Shown here one piece after another: positions 47,801 to 58,618 of a stretch of 64,000 nt of DNA. A program made the translations under genes and the position numbers. The notes under the pieces are model-generated. The model did not search any database and was not told the origin of the DNA. It worked only from the letters and a program-made list of their open reading frames with translations. The DNA comes from Pipra filicauda (taxonomy: Eukaryota > Chordata > Aves > Passeriformes > Pipridae), in the NCBI RefSeq assembly GCF_003945595.2, contig NW_024104902.1:61015-125014 (forward strand), read 5' to 3'. Positions within the stretch are counted from its first letter, which is position 1; each line of letters starts with the position of its first letter.

Positions 47801-48653
47801 AAAGAACAATTGAACTTTAAGACTACTTTTACACCTGTACTGATTTGTGCATGTTATGCATAACTACCCTAATCTCCCCTGATAAGAAGCAGCTGTAAGG
47901 AGCCCTTCAGAAAGCAAGCCTGCCCTCAGTTTTCCCTGGAGACAACTGTGCAGGGATAAGGCCAAATGGCATGCAGTCATGACCAGCTTCAAAAGGATGC
48001 AGAAATGTAGTCACTTCCTGAGATCATCCAATTTATTTTCTGAAGTGAGCCTGTGATAACGAAGAAACTTGAAAGCAAGCAGGCCTCACTGGCAAATCCC
48101 GTTCTATGCCTAGGATGGCTAAAGCATATTGATATGGATGATAGCTTCCAGACTTTTCAGCAACACCAGCTCTACCTTTACCAGTTTTACTTCAGAGATC
48201 TCAAAGTACCTATGAACAAAACAACTCTTCTCCCTGAGACGGTTTAGTCTTATTCTGTACGTTATTCAATATTTAAAGCAAATGATGAAGACAGTTTCTA
48301 GCACCAGCAAAGCCACACAGACTCCCACACATCAAGTTCCATAATTAAGTAGTAGGTGCTATGTTTAAATGCAAGAGCCAGCACAGACTTGGCTGTCAGG
48401 AAAGACAACCTCATTACAGCTACAATCTTTGAAAATCTTAGACCCCCACCTCCAGGAGATGAGTCCTGTTACCCATTAGGACAAGCCAACCAGAGGTATC
48501 AAGTTTCCTTTTTCTGTTAAGTGCACGTACTGTAACAGCTTTTCCCCACCCATGACTACTGGAATGCTGCAGGAAGGAAAACAGGTGAACGTACACTTCT
48601 GCCTATGGTTATTCTTTTTCGAATTTATTATAAAGTTTTCCATAAATTCTTAC
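41866..48653 (-). other. ALCAM: ALCAM intron (transmembrane exon to tail exon)
   Basis: A 6788-nt intron. It holds a 14-base G run at 42442-42455 and a somewhat GC-richer part at about 42770-43210, with - strand open stretches that lack known motifs. No CR1 copy or RNA gene recognised. Confidence 0.85.
42442..42455 (+). repeat. Poly-G run (14 G)
   Basis: Fourteen consecutive G on the +, so poly-C in the ALCAM pre-mRNA. A likely length-variable site. Confidence 0.9.
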
Positions 48654-48771
48654 TTTGATTTCTTCACATAGAGCCAGTAGACAACACCTGCAACCAGGGC
48701 AACCAGCAGAAGACCGACCACAATTCCCACTATTAGCTTTGCCTGGTCATTAACCTTTTCACTATTGTCAT
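48654..48771 (-). CDS. ALCAM: ALCAM exon: juxtamembrane stalk and transmembrane helix
   Basis: A 118-nt exon. It begins by completing Asp, then [11 protein letters not shown], followed by the hydrophobic helix [20 protein letters not shown], then WLYVKKSK with a basic stop-transfer sequence. Two bases are left for the next exon. Human ALCAM has the same helix with few changes ([20 protein letters not shown]). The acceptor is TTTGCTTCAG and the donor CAAA|GTAAGA. The exon fixes the type I topology: the preceding Ig exons are extracellular and the KKSK end is cytosolic. Confidence 0.98.
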
Positions 48772-49823
48772 CTGAAGCAAAGAAGAAAAGTTAGAGACGA
48801 CTTAGGACAAAGTAAAACATTACACCAGTTCTAAAGAATTTTCATCAGAAACAGGAAAAGGGGTCAGCAAGTCAAAATAAATAAAAAAAAAAGTAGGCAT
48901 TGTTCTTTAAATGTACTTTCATCTTTTAAGCTTCAAGAAAATCACGTCTTAGTCAATCATGGCACAAGCTATTTCAAATTATGTCCACCTTTGAGGGACT
49001 GCAGAAATTGTGCACTGACACTATGTAGGTCTTGAACTAAGACAATCAAAAGAAAGGGTTATAGAGACAGAAAACCATACATACCAGTTCTATCCTCTGG
49101 CTCATCATATTCTGGAATACTTACTGAAATGAAAAATGTTAAAATTAAATTAAAGACAATGTATTAGACCTGAACATCACCTTTAATTGCCTATTTACTG
49201 CAATGACAGAAACTGAAACTTAATGCAGTGTTTGCCAAACAAGGTAATTAATCTCATCTTTAAACAAAAGTGTTTGTTTCCTTTGTAATATATCCAGTTG
49301 AAGAATCTTACTCAAAATCTGTAATATTAAAGTGTGCTACCCTTCCACAAACTGTAGCTTTTCACTACCTTTCATCATTGAAAAGTGGCATCTGATTAAA
49401 GTCCAGTATGGCTGATTTCTGTTGTGAGTCAAGTCATACCAGTAGTAATAAACTGGAATTTGGAGACTAAAACATTATGTTAATTTAGTAATAAATAAAG
49501 ACTTCTCTCTTGTTAATAAAGTATTATTTTGCAATATTTTGTACTATTATGTTCTAATATTATTTTGTTATATTGTTTACTGTTGTAAATAGATAGCTAG
49601 CCAAGAAAGTCATGAAGGCTAAGTCACTTCATCTAGAAAGCTATCAATAAATTTTATGTACTACTGATCCAGAGTGGATTTACAATTGCTTGACTTAAGA
49701 CAAAAAGGTTAAATATCTTAGTATCAACATTACTAAGCAGACCTACTCTTCATTTGAGTGAGATGTGTGGGTACTTTATGAGAAACTATAACTTTAAGGA
49801 AATGATCTTTATAGGACACTCAC
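48772..49823 (-). other. ALCAM: Two short ALCAM introns around the 39-nt exon
   Basis: Introns of 313 nt (48772-49084) and 700 nt (49124-49823). Donors are GTATGT and GTGAGT respectively. Nothing else recognised. Confidence 0.88.
49085..49123 (-). CDS. ALCAM: ALCAM 39-nt stalk exon (likely cassette exon)
   Basis: Thirteen codons' worth of sequence. Two bases complete Ile (ATA), then SIPEYDEPEDRT, and one G is left over. The acceptor is TTTTTCATTTCAG and the donor ACTG|GTATGT. It is phase 1 on both ends and 39 nt long, so skipping removes exactly 13 residues and keeps the frame. The human counterpart is SIPEHDEADEIS, missing in a known shorter ALCAM isoform. It encodes an acidic membrane-proximal stalk, the part where ectodomain shedding acts in mammals. 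Confidence 0.95.
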
Positions 49824-49956
49824 TAGCAGAGACATTCATGGAGGTCACAGTCCTTTCTAGCTCATTTTCTGCAATGCAAGTTAAAGTCACATTTTCCTCA
49901 GGAGCAATTATAATTTTACTGGCAAATTTCCCATTAACATATTTTGTTTCCTCTGT
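49824..49956 (-). CDS. ALCAM: ALCAM exon: second half of Ig domain 5
   Basis: A 133-nt exon starting TEETKYVNGKFASKIIIAPE, then ENVTLTCIAENELERTVTSM and NVSA, with one base left over. It holds the second Cys of the Ig fold (LTCIAEN) and sequons NVT and NVS. Human ALCAM has TEESPYINGRYYSKIIISPE and ENVTLTCTAENQLERTV. The acceptor is TTACTTTTTCAG and the donor A|GTGAGT. The upstream intron has a GC donor; the reading frame is exact only with that junction. Confidence 0.97.
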
Positions 49957-51433
49957 CTGAAAAAGTAAAAAATGAGGATTAGTATCCTTTAAAAAAGCAA
50001 AAAGAATGCATGCACTACCTGTAGTACACATTGAAAATATTCAGAGGGAAATGTCTTTCAACAAATACTTCACTTTTCCAAACAATAGCAATTGAAATAT
50101 GCATTATTTTATTAAATGGTAATGTGAATATTTGAAAGAAAACAATTTGGCAACATATCTAGTTATAGATATATAGATCTAGTATAGTGTGCACTGGAAG
50201 ATCAATGATAAAGAGGTTTTTTTAAAGAAAGGTAACCACATTCTGTATTTGGTTTTCTTTCAACTATTCAAAAAATATTCCAAGTGATAAAAAATTCTTC
50301 AAGAAAAACCCAAACTTCTAAGCTATCCCTTCTTTCCATCTTGCTATTTTTCATTTATATCTTTATAAGGAAAAGAATTGTTCTAAGTTTTCCACTTTTC
50401 AGCTTTCCAAGTTGTTTCCACACTTAGCATTATTTTGCCAAGCTACGTGTATTTAGTAGCACCTGTAGTATCTGTACTGTAATAGTGATGTGTTGTTCCT
50501 TAAATTTGCTGTACATCATTCTTGGATTAATGCAACATCCAGAGAAAATTATTTTCAATCATTTGTATAGCTTCACGACAAATCCTGCCCTATAGCTTCA
50601 AGTAAATGGACACATTTTGACAGCTATACGTAATTTCTGTAGGCTTAAAGCAAAACCTATTTGAAAATATATAAGATTTCATTTGAAAATGAAATCTACA
50701 GGAGCACTGTGCATTGTACTTCCAGTCACTGAATGTTTGTAGAGAGGTCTCATTTATTCTTCCTGCTAAGGCAAAACGTAGCAGTGCTTTGCATGGGATG
50801 CGGTAATCAATACCAAAATACTTCAGTTTGGTTGTTTTCCAGGTATTTTCCCTGCTATATATGGGTACTTCTTATTTATCCCTCAGGATGAATGCATTAC
50901 CCTTCTGTTTCCAGTGAGAAACAACAGGCATAACCATACAAAAGCAACTATAAAAATTAGGATAAAAGCTGCAAACCCCATAAGGAACGATATTGAATGT
51001 AATTTCTGACTCATACATGCCACATTTCATTGCATTTCACCCAGTTAATGCCTACAGCAAGTACCCATTTGCTTTCTAATATAAGTTCTATAGTTCCACC
51101 AATATTTGCAAAGTCTTTATGCAATGGCAAAATCAGCACATTAGACTAAGTACCTTCACTTAAAAAAAATGCATATTTCATTTGTAACCTTTTCCTTCCA
51201 GTTTTGGCTTGTAGCCAGTGAATCTCCTTTGCCTCTTCACCTGCTCTATTCAAAAAACCTTTATCATAAAAAAATCATCCTTGTAAGGACCATGTAGCTA
51301 CAGCTACCACTTAACCTTCTTTTAGATAAATGAAAAAGACTTATTTTCTTCAATCTCGCTACCTGAAAAATGTTCCTTGATTTTAATTTGCACACTATCT
51401 TTTGGTGAATAAAGTAATAAGAAAGATACTTGC
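49957..51433 (-). other. ALCAM: ALCAM intron with GC-AG splice sites
   Basis: A 1477-nt intron. On the - strand the donor reads AATAAA|GCAAGT and the acceptor TTTTTCAG|ACAGAG. Joining AAA to ACA gives NKTEE, matching human NQTEE. No GT donor nearby keeps the frame. Confidence 0.9.
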
Positions 51434-51567
51434 TTTATTTATGATGCTTCCAGTACCAGTAACTGTCCACTGCACTGCTGGTTTGGGGAAACCTTCCACA
51501 TGGCAGATAATTGTTTTAGACATTTTATTTGTGTTGGTTTTCTTCGTCATTTTGATTTGAGGTTTTC
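51434..51567 (-). CDS. ALCAM: ALCAM exon: first half of Ig domain 5
   Basis: A 134-nt exon: two bases complete Gly, then KPQIKMTKKTNTNKMSKTII, then CHVEGFPKPAVQWTVTGTGS and IINK. It carries the first Ig Cys (ICHVEG) and the core Trp (VQWTV). Human ALCAM reads KPQIKMTKKTDPSGLSKTII and CHVEGFPKPAIQWTI. The acceptor is TTGTTCTTGTAG. The 5' splice site is the noncanonical GC type (AAA|GCAAGT), otherwise a perfect consensus, as usual for GC donors. Confidence 0.97.
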
Positions 51568-51642
51568 CTACAAGAACAATATTACAGTTAATCCTTTTGT
51601 TTAAAAAGAACAATTAATCATCATAACTATCTGCTCACTTAC
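51568..51642 (-). other. ALCAM: 75-nt ALCAM intron
   Basis: A GT-AG intron of only 75 nt (GAAG|GTAAGTGAG ... TTCTTGTAG|GAAAACC). The frame is phase 1 on both sides and homology is continuous (LIVEG KPQIK). This is near the lower size limit for vertebrate introns. Confidence 0.93.
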
Positions 51643-51778
51643 CTTCCACAATAAGTTTAAGTGTCTGTCTTTTCCTTAATCCTTCGACCTCCTGTAGAGT
51701 AGTTTCGCAGACGTAGTTTCCAGCATCTTGATACTGAAGACTTGAAAATGATGGACTTGTTTGCATTCTGGTATTGTC
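51643..51778 (-). CDS. ALCAM: ALCAM exon: second half of Ig domain 4
   Basis: A 136-nt exon starting in phase 0 with DNTRMQTSPSFSSLQYQDAG, then NYVCETTLQEVEGLRKRQTL and KLIVE, with one base left. YQDAGNYVCE is the classic Ig F-strand motif with the second Cys. Human ALCAM reads DNIRLRSSPSFSSLHYQDAG. The acceptor is ACTTATCAG and the donor GAAG|GTAAGT. Confidence 0.97.
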
Positions 51779-52593
51779 CTGATAAGTAAGGAGTTAGAAG
51801 TGACAGAGATTAACTCACGATACATTAATCCCTAAATTAAAAATATTACTACTTTCAACAGAAGTTTTTGCATGCTTTGGCAAATTGGAGCCTTACTCTT
51901 AAGGTGTTTCCCCATTAATAATTATATTTCAATATACAGCATGAAAAGTGGAAACTACTGGAGATTTATGCAAGTCACCTCCCTTCTTCTTGAACAACTT
52001 TGCTTTCAAAAGAAGGGCAGAGTTATTAGCTCTGAGCTTTCCTAGTAGATTAGCCAAAACCACTACAGGTACAAACTGTTTGAAATGCAAGCAACTCCGC
52101 TCCGGGCCAGGCTTCTGAGATCAACATATGCTCGTAAACAACCATCAGACATCATTATTTTAAGTTTCCAGCACTGCAGATTTGGTACCAGCCACTCAAC
52201 ACCCAGTGCTAACATCTGATCTCTCAGCCTGCTTTGTCCTTTTATTATGTTTATTGGAAACAAGATCAAGCTTGACTCCCGAGAAAACAATGCACCAATC
52301 CCTGATTCTCAAAGGGTCTTCTGAAGTCTATTTCAAAAAAGTTATGTTTGTGTTACAGTATGCATTACTTCTTTACATTTGAAAACTGAACTGATAATTA
52401 CAATAACTGATTTTCAGTCATCACTCTGAGTGAGTAGCTCTCATTTTAGCCATATGCATAAGACCCATTTTAACAATATTCTTTAAAAAGCCCAATGAAC
52501 AACTTCCTTCCTTCCTTTCAAAACACTGAAGTGGCAGCAATAATATGAAGAGGTGAATACTCAGATGAAGCATGAAGTAGATGAATTACTGAC
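51779..52593 (-). other. ALCAM: ALCAM intron within Ig domain 4
   Basis: An 815-nt phase 0 intron with donor AAAG|GTCAGT. No repeat recognised; the - strand open stretch at 52063-52290 has no motif. Confidence 0.88.
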
Positions 52594-52706
52594 CTTTATC
52601 CAAAACACAGTTGCATTTCTACTAGAAGAAATTGTGCATGACACAGGCAGGGCCTCTCCAATCTGTTTTGTGACTTCTCCACTAGGAGTAAGCTGCAAAT
52701 CCAAAT
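52594..52706 (-). CDS. ALCAM: ALCAM exon: first half of Ig domain 4
   Basis: A 113-nt exon. AT completes Tyr of VHY, then LDLQLTPSGEVTKQIGEALP, then VSCTISSSRNATVFWIK. It contains the first Cys (VSCTIS), the core Trp (FWIK) and the sequon NAT. Human ALCAM reads LDLSLNPSGEVTRQIGDALP. The acceptor is TTCTATCCCAG. The donor is the less common GTCAGT. Confidence 0.97.
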
Positions 52707-53736
52707 CTGGGATAGAAAGAACATTTGTCAAAAGTTAATCTCGGAAAGCCTGGCCCATTTCAAAGGCTTACCAAGAAAAGAAAATGTGACTAATTGCACT
52801 CATTAAATTCAAGATTTCACTTCTTCAATAAAATCTAAGTCAATTTTACAAGTAAGGGAGATGAGAGAATTATTCTAAAATAGGCATTGCAGAACATTCA
52901 TATTTTTGCTGTAATTATAGGCTAAAAGGAAAAGCAAAACCTCACTAATCACTAGACAAATGGATACATTTTTTCACCTTGTACTGCTGAAAGAATGACA
53001 AAATAGGCACAAGAAGCTGAAGAAGTACTTCACACAGCAGTATGTGCATCTTGAAAGGGGAAGCACAGACTCCTGTGAGGGTAGCTTGGTATGGGCCAGG
53101 TAGAAATACATCTTCAGGGGAGAACTAATGCAGGTGGAGACAGGTTAACCTAAATAGTAAGTGTCAAGAAAAAGACAGGAGGACAAGGGGTAATTTCCTT
53201 TAATCTGATAAAACAAGATTATTTTTATCCTCAGAATCTGGAGGGGATGACAGTGGTCAAACAGAGGGTGCATGAGACATGATACTGACTGAAGTGAGAA
53301 GTCTGAATTATAGGTTTGGGGGGCTGCACGTGAGGCCCCTTGATTTATTTGTTCTCATTTGTAACTTAAAATGCTATTTTTGTGTAACTCAAAAGAGTCC
53401 AAGCTCTGCCTGACATGTTTAAGCTCCAGGGAAATTGCAGTCATGGATAGCTGTGTTTGACATAAGGCATGGTGAGAGCCAGTAACAGACACGTCACAAA
53501 ACACTGCTCTAGGTTTTTCTTAGTATAAGGAGTTGGTGGGCTGGCAATGTTGGTGGTATTTTTTGTTTGGTTGGTTGTTTTGTTTTTTGTTTTTTGGTTT
53601 TTTTTTAAAAGAAAATCCCAAACTGAAAAAAAAGAAGGGTTTGCCAAGCTAAATCTCTGTTTTGCTTCCCCTCTCACAGTGCCTTGCCTGAAAGCCAAGT
53701 TGCCTGGTCAAATGACTATCACAGATGAGTGCACAT

Positions 53737-53751
53737 ACACACACACACACA
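53737..53751 (+). repeat. CA dinucleotide microsatellite
   Basis: About seven CA units followed by the related ATACATG. Intronic. Short enough to be only weakly polymorphic. Confidence 0.8.
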
Positions 53752-55674
53752 TACATGTGCAGTCTCAAATGCACACATGACTTCATCGCAAATAGAGAAT
53801 TTGCTGAAAAAGGATTGCAAAGCATCCTTTCGGTTTTTAAGCAGAGCTGAAAAAAAGCTGCAGACAAAAATCACAGTTGCTACAGGAAAGTGAGTTTTCC
53901 ATAACAAAACACTGAACTTCACTACTGGCTTCATTCAGTGGTTGCCCTGGGAACACCACTATAATTAAAGGTAGAACTTGAGGGAACAACAAGGGTTCAT
54001 CCTGTACTACTAGTCCGTATTATTATTTTTGTTACGAGCCTTATGTCTAGTCCAAGGGGCCACAAGAACTGTACTTTCATCTGCAAATGAATCAAAGATC
54101 TTGATGAAGAGATAAAATGGCATCTTGTTTCTTGTATTCCTACAGGGATTTCTCCTTCTGCCTCCTGAAAGTAGTAAACGCAACCAAACTACGTTACTGT
54201 GGCTTCCAGAAAACAAAAACAGAAACAAAGACAAGACTCATCCAGTGAGATAGTGTATAGATTCCAATGGTGTACGGGATGTGTTTCTTCTTGCTGTTAC
54301 TCTTAAGCACATCTACTAAGGCAGAGGGGTGGTTGAAGAAAAAAGCTAAGATTTTTTTTTTTTCCCCCTCAAGGTGAATTTCCTTCAACATCTACTTAAA
54401 CCCTTTGTTCTCTGAAGCAGGACAGCACTTCAAACCCGAGATCACCAAAGACCATACGGGAGGCATTCCTCTCACATACACCATAAGAAACAGAAACTCC
54501 TGAAATTTTTTGCCTTCATCTCAGGCAAGACTGACACTGAGCCCAGAGCAATCCTTCAGCCCAGTACTCCTCCAGGGTAGTATGCGTGTGCACCCCCAGC
54601 CTTTTTTTGCGGTATAACTGAGAGTACAGTCCCTCTCACACAGTGGTCTTGGTTGCTAAAGAAGTTCAGGAAAATTTACACTGTATGAGACGAACTCCAT
54701 AGCTCAGAGCAGTATTTGCAAGGTGATTTATGAGGCAAGTACAGAATTAGGCTACTGTTTAACATAGGATCCCCTCTAGGAACTCTACATGAGCAATTTG
54801 ATTTGGATTAATATTCTGCCAGTTTATCTATAGGGCTCACAAAGAAATGTGATGTAGATACTTTTACCTCTCTACTTTTATGCTCTATTAGTAAGTAATC
54901 TCTGCTTAGTACAGAAGTATGAGGAGAAAATATTTCTTGCATACATTAGACTGTCAAAATTAAATTTTTGTTTTCATTGAAAGAAAAACTTTTCTGCAAG
55001 AATTTTCTGTACATTTCCTGTTTGGCTTTGAAATGTTCTTCAGAAACAAGCTTCTCATCAGGCAGCATTTTCAATATATGCTCGCTCTTAATGTGGTCTC
55101 ACTTGAAGTCTTGCATTGATTTCAGTGCTGCCTTTGCATACCAAGTAGTGCAGGGAAAAGACATATAGTGCATTCTGCACACGTTACCACATCATGTGAG
55201 AGAGATATGGAATTATTGTGGGGAAGACTGGAGCATACGTTTCAGTTTTGAAACTCTGTGGCACATACAGGACAGACTCCCAGCATTTAACAGAGACTTC
55301 TGATGGAATACTGTGCTACAGCTGGGAAAACTATGCACAACACTTCCCTGTTGTCTGAACTCCATAAATACACTAGCAGAAAACCAGAAACTTCTCCTAG
55401 TATACTGAGAATCGATTTTTCCATGTAACATTCAAAAGGTGATTTCCCCTGTATTTTCAATGACTTTACTGAAAGAAGAGACAAGACAAGACAAGGCTAT
55501 AAAAATATCTATAGAGAAACATAAATCCTAAATTTCTAAACCCTTTAGTTTACTGGAAGGTTTGCAAAACTATTTCCCCAGAAAACACATTTTAGCAGAA
55601 AGGAAAGCATCACAAAGAAGAAATTCCACAGACCTCTCTACTCCATACTGAGTTCTACATGCAGAAACAATTAG

Positions 55675-55786
55675 AGAATCATAGAATGGTTTAGGCTGGA
55701 AAGGACCTAAAAGATCATCTACATCCAGTACCCCTGCCATGGGCAGGGACATATCAACACTAGACCAAGTTGTTCAAATCCCCATA
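55675..55786 (-). mobile_element. CR1 LINE 3'-end fragment (- strand)
   Basis: On + it reads AGAATCATAGAATGGTTTAG, then GCTGGAAAGGACC, ATCCAGTACCCCTGCCATGG and GGGACATATCAACACTAGACC. This is the reverse complement of the CR1 3' terminus, so the element lies in the ALCAM orientation. It is a short 5'-truncated piece. Confidence 0.92.
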
Positions 55787-57348
55787 GCAATAGGTAATGA
55801 AAAGAGATTGTGGGCTGAGAGTTGCTTCTTTATAACTGAGGAAAAGTACACCTGTCCTCTATTGTTAGTTGCTTTCCTTGCCTCACACAGGGTGTGCTTC
55901 TCTATCTAAGTCGTTGCAAACACATTTTGCCCTGGCCTGTTACTTCCTGGCCTCTGCCAGTTTTACTTATCTGATGATCCTGGATGAACTCATTCAAGGA
56001 TCAGAGCCGGCAGAAAAATTACAACACAGCGTAAAAAAACCCAAACTCACAATAAATCCCGTTCTGTTGCTCCCTCTCTTGAGGGACACATCATGCCAAC
56101 TGCAAGCACTCAGTTCTGCTGGACTTTACCCTGGGACCCGGCTGCACAAATCCTGCTCTGAGGGACAAGAGCTTGAGTTGTCCAGTTTGTCCTTTATATT
56201 CTGTGGATAAGGTAAGAGAATCTTTCGGCCCCCCCTGCAATTTTCTTCATAAATAAAGTATTTCCCTAAACATTATGGGTAACTCAGATGCTTTACTGTA
56301 AATTTTCAGCTTTCCGCGAGTCTTATAATTTATATTCACCTTGGAAAAAAAGAGCTCAGTATTCAGCCAGAATATTTTCCTACAAAAATACTTGAGGGCT
56401 ACGACAGGACAATGTTTTTTCATACCAGCAAGAAGCTTTTCCTACCTAGACACTGAAAGGAACCAGTGTAATTATAATCCTCAATAAAATTTGTTTGTGA
56501 AAAAACACTACATTGAAAATATAACGAATTACTATAAATAGTTTCCCAGATTAAAACCAAAATTATTATACTGTTGCCTTCTTGTTGTGTTCATGGTTTT
56601 GGGTTTCTTAAAAAGAAAATAAAAAAGCTAAAATGCTGAGATTGGATGTGAGGAAATGGAAAGCCCTGACTCCTAATCAAGGCTTTTTCAGGTGTAACAG
56701 CATAGACAGAAATATTCATCTATATGTGGAAAGGTAAGCAATAAAGCAAAAGAGGGAGAAAAAGTAGGATTTGATAGGCATTAGTAAGTATTATTTGAAG
56801 GAGGAAAAAAAGTGCTGCAGAAAGGCTTTAGACCAGCATAAGGCAAGACACCAAAATACCTTAAAGACGGGGCATTGTCTGGATATTCAGGAATTACAGA
56901 ACTATTCCAGGCCACTGTGCCTCAGTTAAACAACAGTTTTATTGCAGGTAGCGGTATTTTGGAAAAACAGAACATAACAAAGTGAATCCTAAATGAAGAG
57001 AAGCAATAGGGTGCTAGAGTGTACCTATGAGTTCCGAGTAGCTGCGCTAGCTGCCAACACTGGAAAGACTTGTGCCAAGAAAATACATGCTTCTCTGGCA
57101 TACTAAAGCTCTTCCAACATGCAGAGAAAATAGAGAAAGGAAAACTGGCTTGTTATAAATCACTTGGAGCTGAGGAAGCCATTCTTTAGAATAACTATTT
57201 ATCAAAGTATAGGTAGACACTTGGAGTAAGATAAAAGGGTCAGTTATACCAGAGCAAAAGACCAGCAATCTACTTTTGATATTGGGCAGTTAAGAGGTAG
57301 TAGTACAGGGCTCTTTTCAGATCTTACACACCCAACTCTTGGCAAAAA

Positions 57349-57360
57349 GGGGGGGGGGGG
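57349..57360 (+). repeat. Poly-G run (12 G)
   Basis: Twelve consecutive G after five A residues, in an ALCAM intron, about 100 nt from a CR1 fragment. Confidence 0.85.
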
Positions 57361-57460
57361 AATAGGATGACAGTGGATGATCGTATTAAAGGCAAAATAT
57401 TCATTAAATGGAATAGTGTAATTATTCATGTACAGATATATTACTCTTGGGCACATGTTG

Positions 57461-57556
57461 TGACTCTGGGGGATGGTCCTCTGCAGGGCTAGGGGTTGGG
57501 CTCAATGATCCTTGTGGGTCCCTTCCAACTCAGCATATTCTGTGATTATGTGATAT
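57461..57556 (+). mobile_element. CR1 LINE 3'-end fragment (+ strand)
   Basis: It reads GGGTTGGGCTCAATGATCCT, then TGTGGGTCCCTTCCAACTCA, and ends ATATTCTGTGATTATGTGAT, the CR1 3' consensus. It covers only about the last 95 bases of the element and is antisense to ALCAM. Confidence 0.9.
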
Positions 57557-58488
57557 TATGCATGTATTGTAACTCTTTCAAGAAAAAAAAAATCAAAACC
57601 AAGTGTACAAACATGAAATTTCTTTTTATGTAAAGCATAACTACTGCAGAAGCCTTTAAACTTCATTATCTATCAGATCCCTCTGAACCTGTCAACTACT
57701 AAAGGTATTTGTGCTGCTGTGAAGACTACAAACCATCAATGTTTTTAGGGAAAACCTACTACCACTAGCCTGAGTCTCATTTCACAGCCTGTGATAGCAG
57801 AGCAGAGTTTGAAAGAGTTCCTGCTCTTGTTTTCTCACATAAAGAGATTAAAAGCAACCATTGCTTCAGTGGTTCAACGAGTTCAATGGCTGCTTTTGAA
57901 GTGCTGCTGATAGTATGAGTAAATACTCTAGTATCCAGCTAAAGAAAATTTACTGAGGTCTGTAGCTGTCATGATTCTGGGAAAAGTAAAAGAAGCAATT
58001 TTTCCTATGTGAACAAAATGACTTCCTAAGTCTCTTTTCTACACTCCTTACACGTTACCTTCATTGAGGTAAATACGAACTTGGCTATGAAGAATGACTT
58101 TCAGTGATATCACTGTGGATCAGCTTGGTGTTTGTGTGCATTCTAAGGCACAGCTGGAGGAAAATAATCTGCCACGTATATGTTCACATGAGTGATATAT
58201 AAAATACCAAAATTCTCACTGTATGTGACAGTGCAATAATATCATATACTATACAAAAGTTACATAAAGTGAAACTGTATCTAGGCAAATGAATACAGAA
58301 AGTTAGGATTTTCAAACAGAAATACATTAGAATAAAGAAAAATGACCAGACACTACTTCAAACCAACTGCTTCACTCAGTTCTCCTGTAAGCAACTGAAC
58401 TAATCTACCTAACTAAGCAAAGAGGGCATTCTGGAAGGTCCAAGATCAGTTTGTATCCTAGACAGGAATGCAAAATGCAATGACTTAC

Positions 58489-58618
58489 AGTGCACAGTGA
58501 TGGTGGTTGAATCCATCATGCTTTTGTCAGTCAGAGAGCATTTGTATTCTCCTGTTGCATTCCGCCTGACATCTGTCATTACGTAAGTATCTGAGCTCCT
58601 TATACCTTCTGTTTCTCC
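58489..58618 (-). CDS. ALCAM: ALCAM exon: second half of Ig domain 3
   Basis: A 130-nt exon starting in phase 0: GETEGIRSSDTYVMTDVRRN, then ATGEYKCSLTDKSMMDSTTI and TVH, with one T left for Tyr. It has the second Ig Cys (GEYKCS) and the sequon NAT. Human ALCAM reads GQPEGIRSSNTYTLTDVRRN and ATGDYKCSL. The acceptor is TTTCCATCTGCAG and the donor CACT|GTAAGT. Confidence 0.97.

Larger units (their letters stand above)
52707..58488 (-). other. ALCAM: ALCAM intron between Ig domains 3 and 4
   Basis: A 5782-nt intron. It contains CR1 3' fragments at 55675-55786 and 57461-57556, a CA repeat at 53737-53751, a T/G-rich low-complexity stretch at about 53555-53610, and a 12-base G run at 57349-57360. 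No other gene recognised. Confidence 0.88.
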
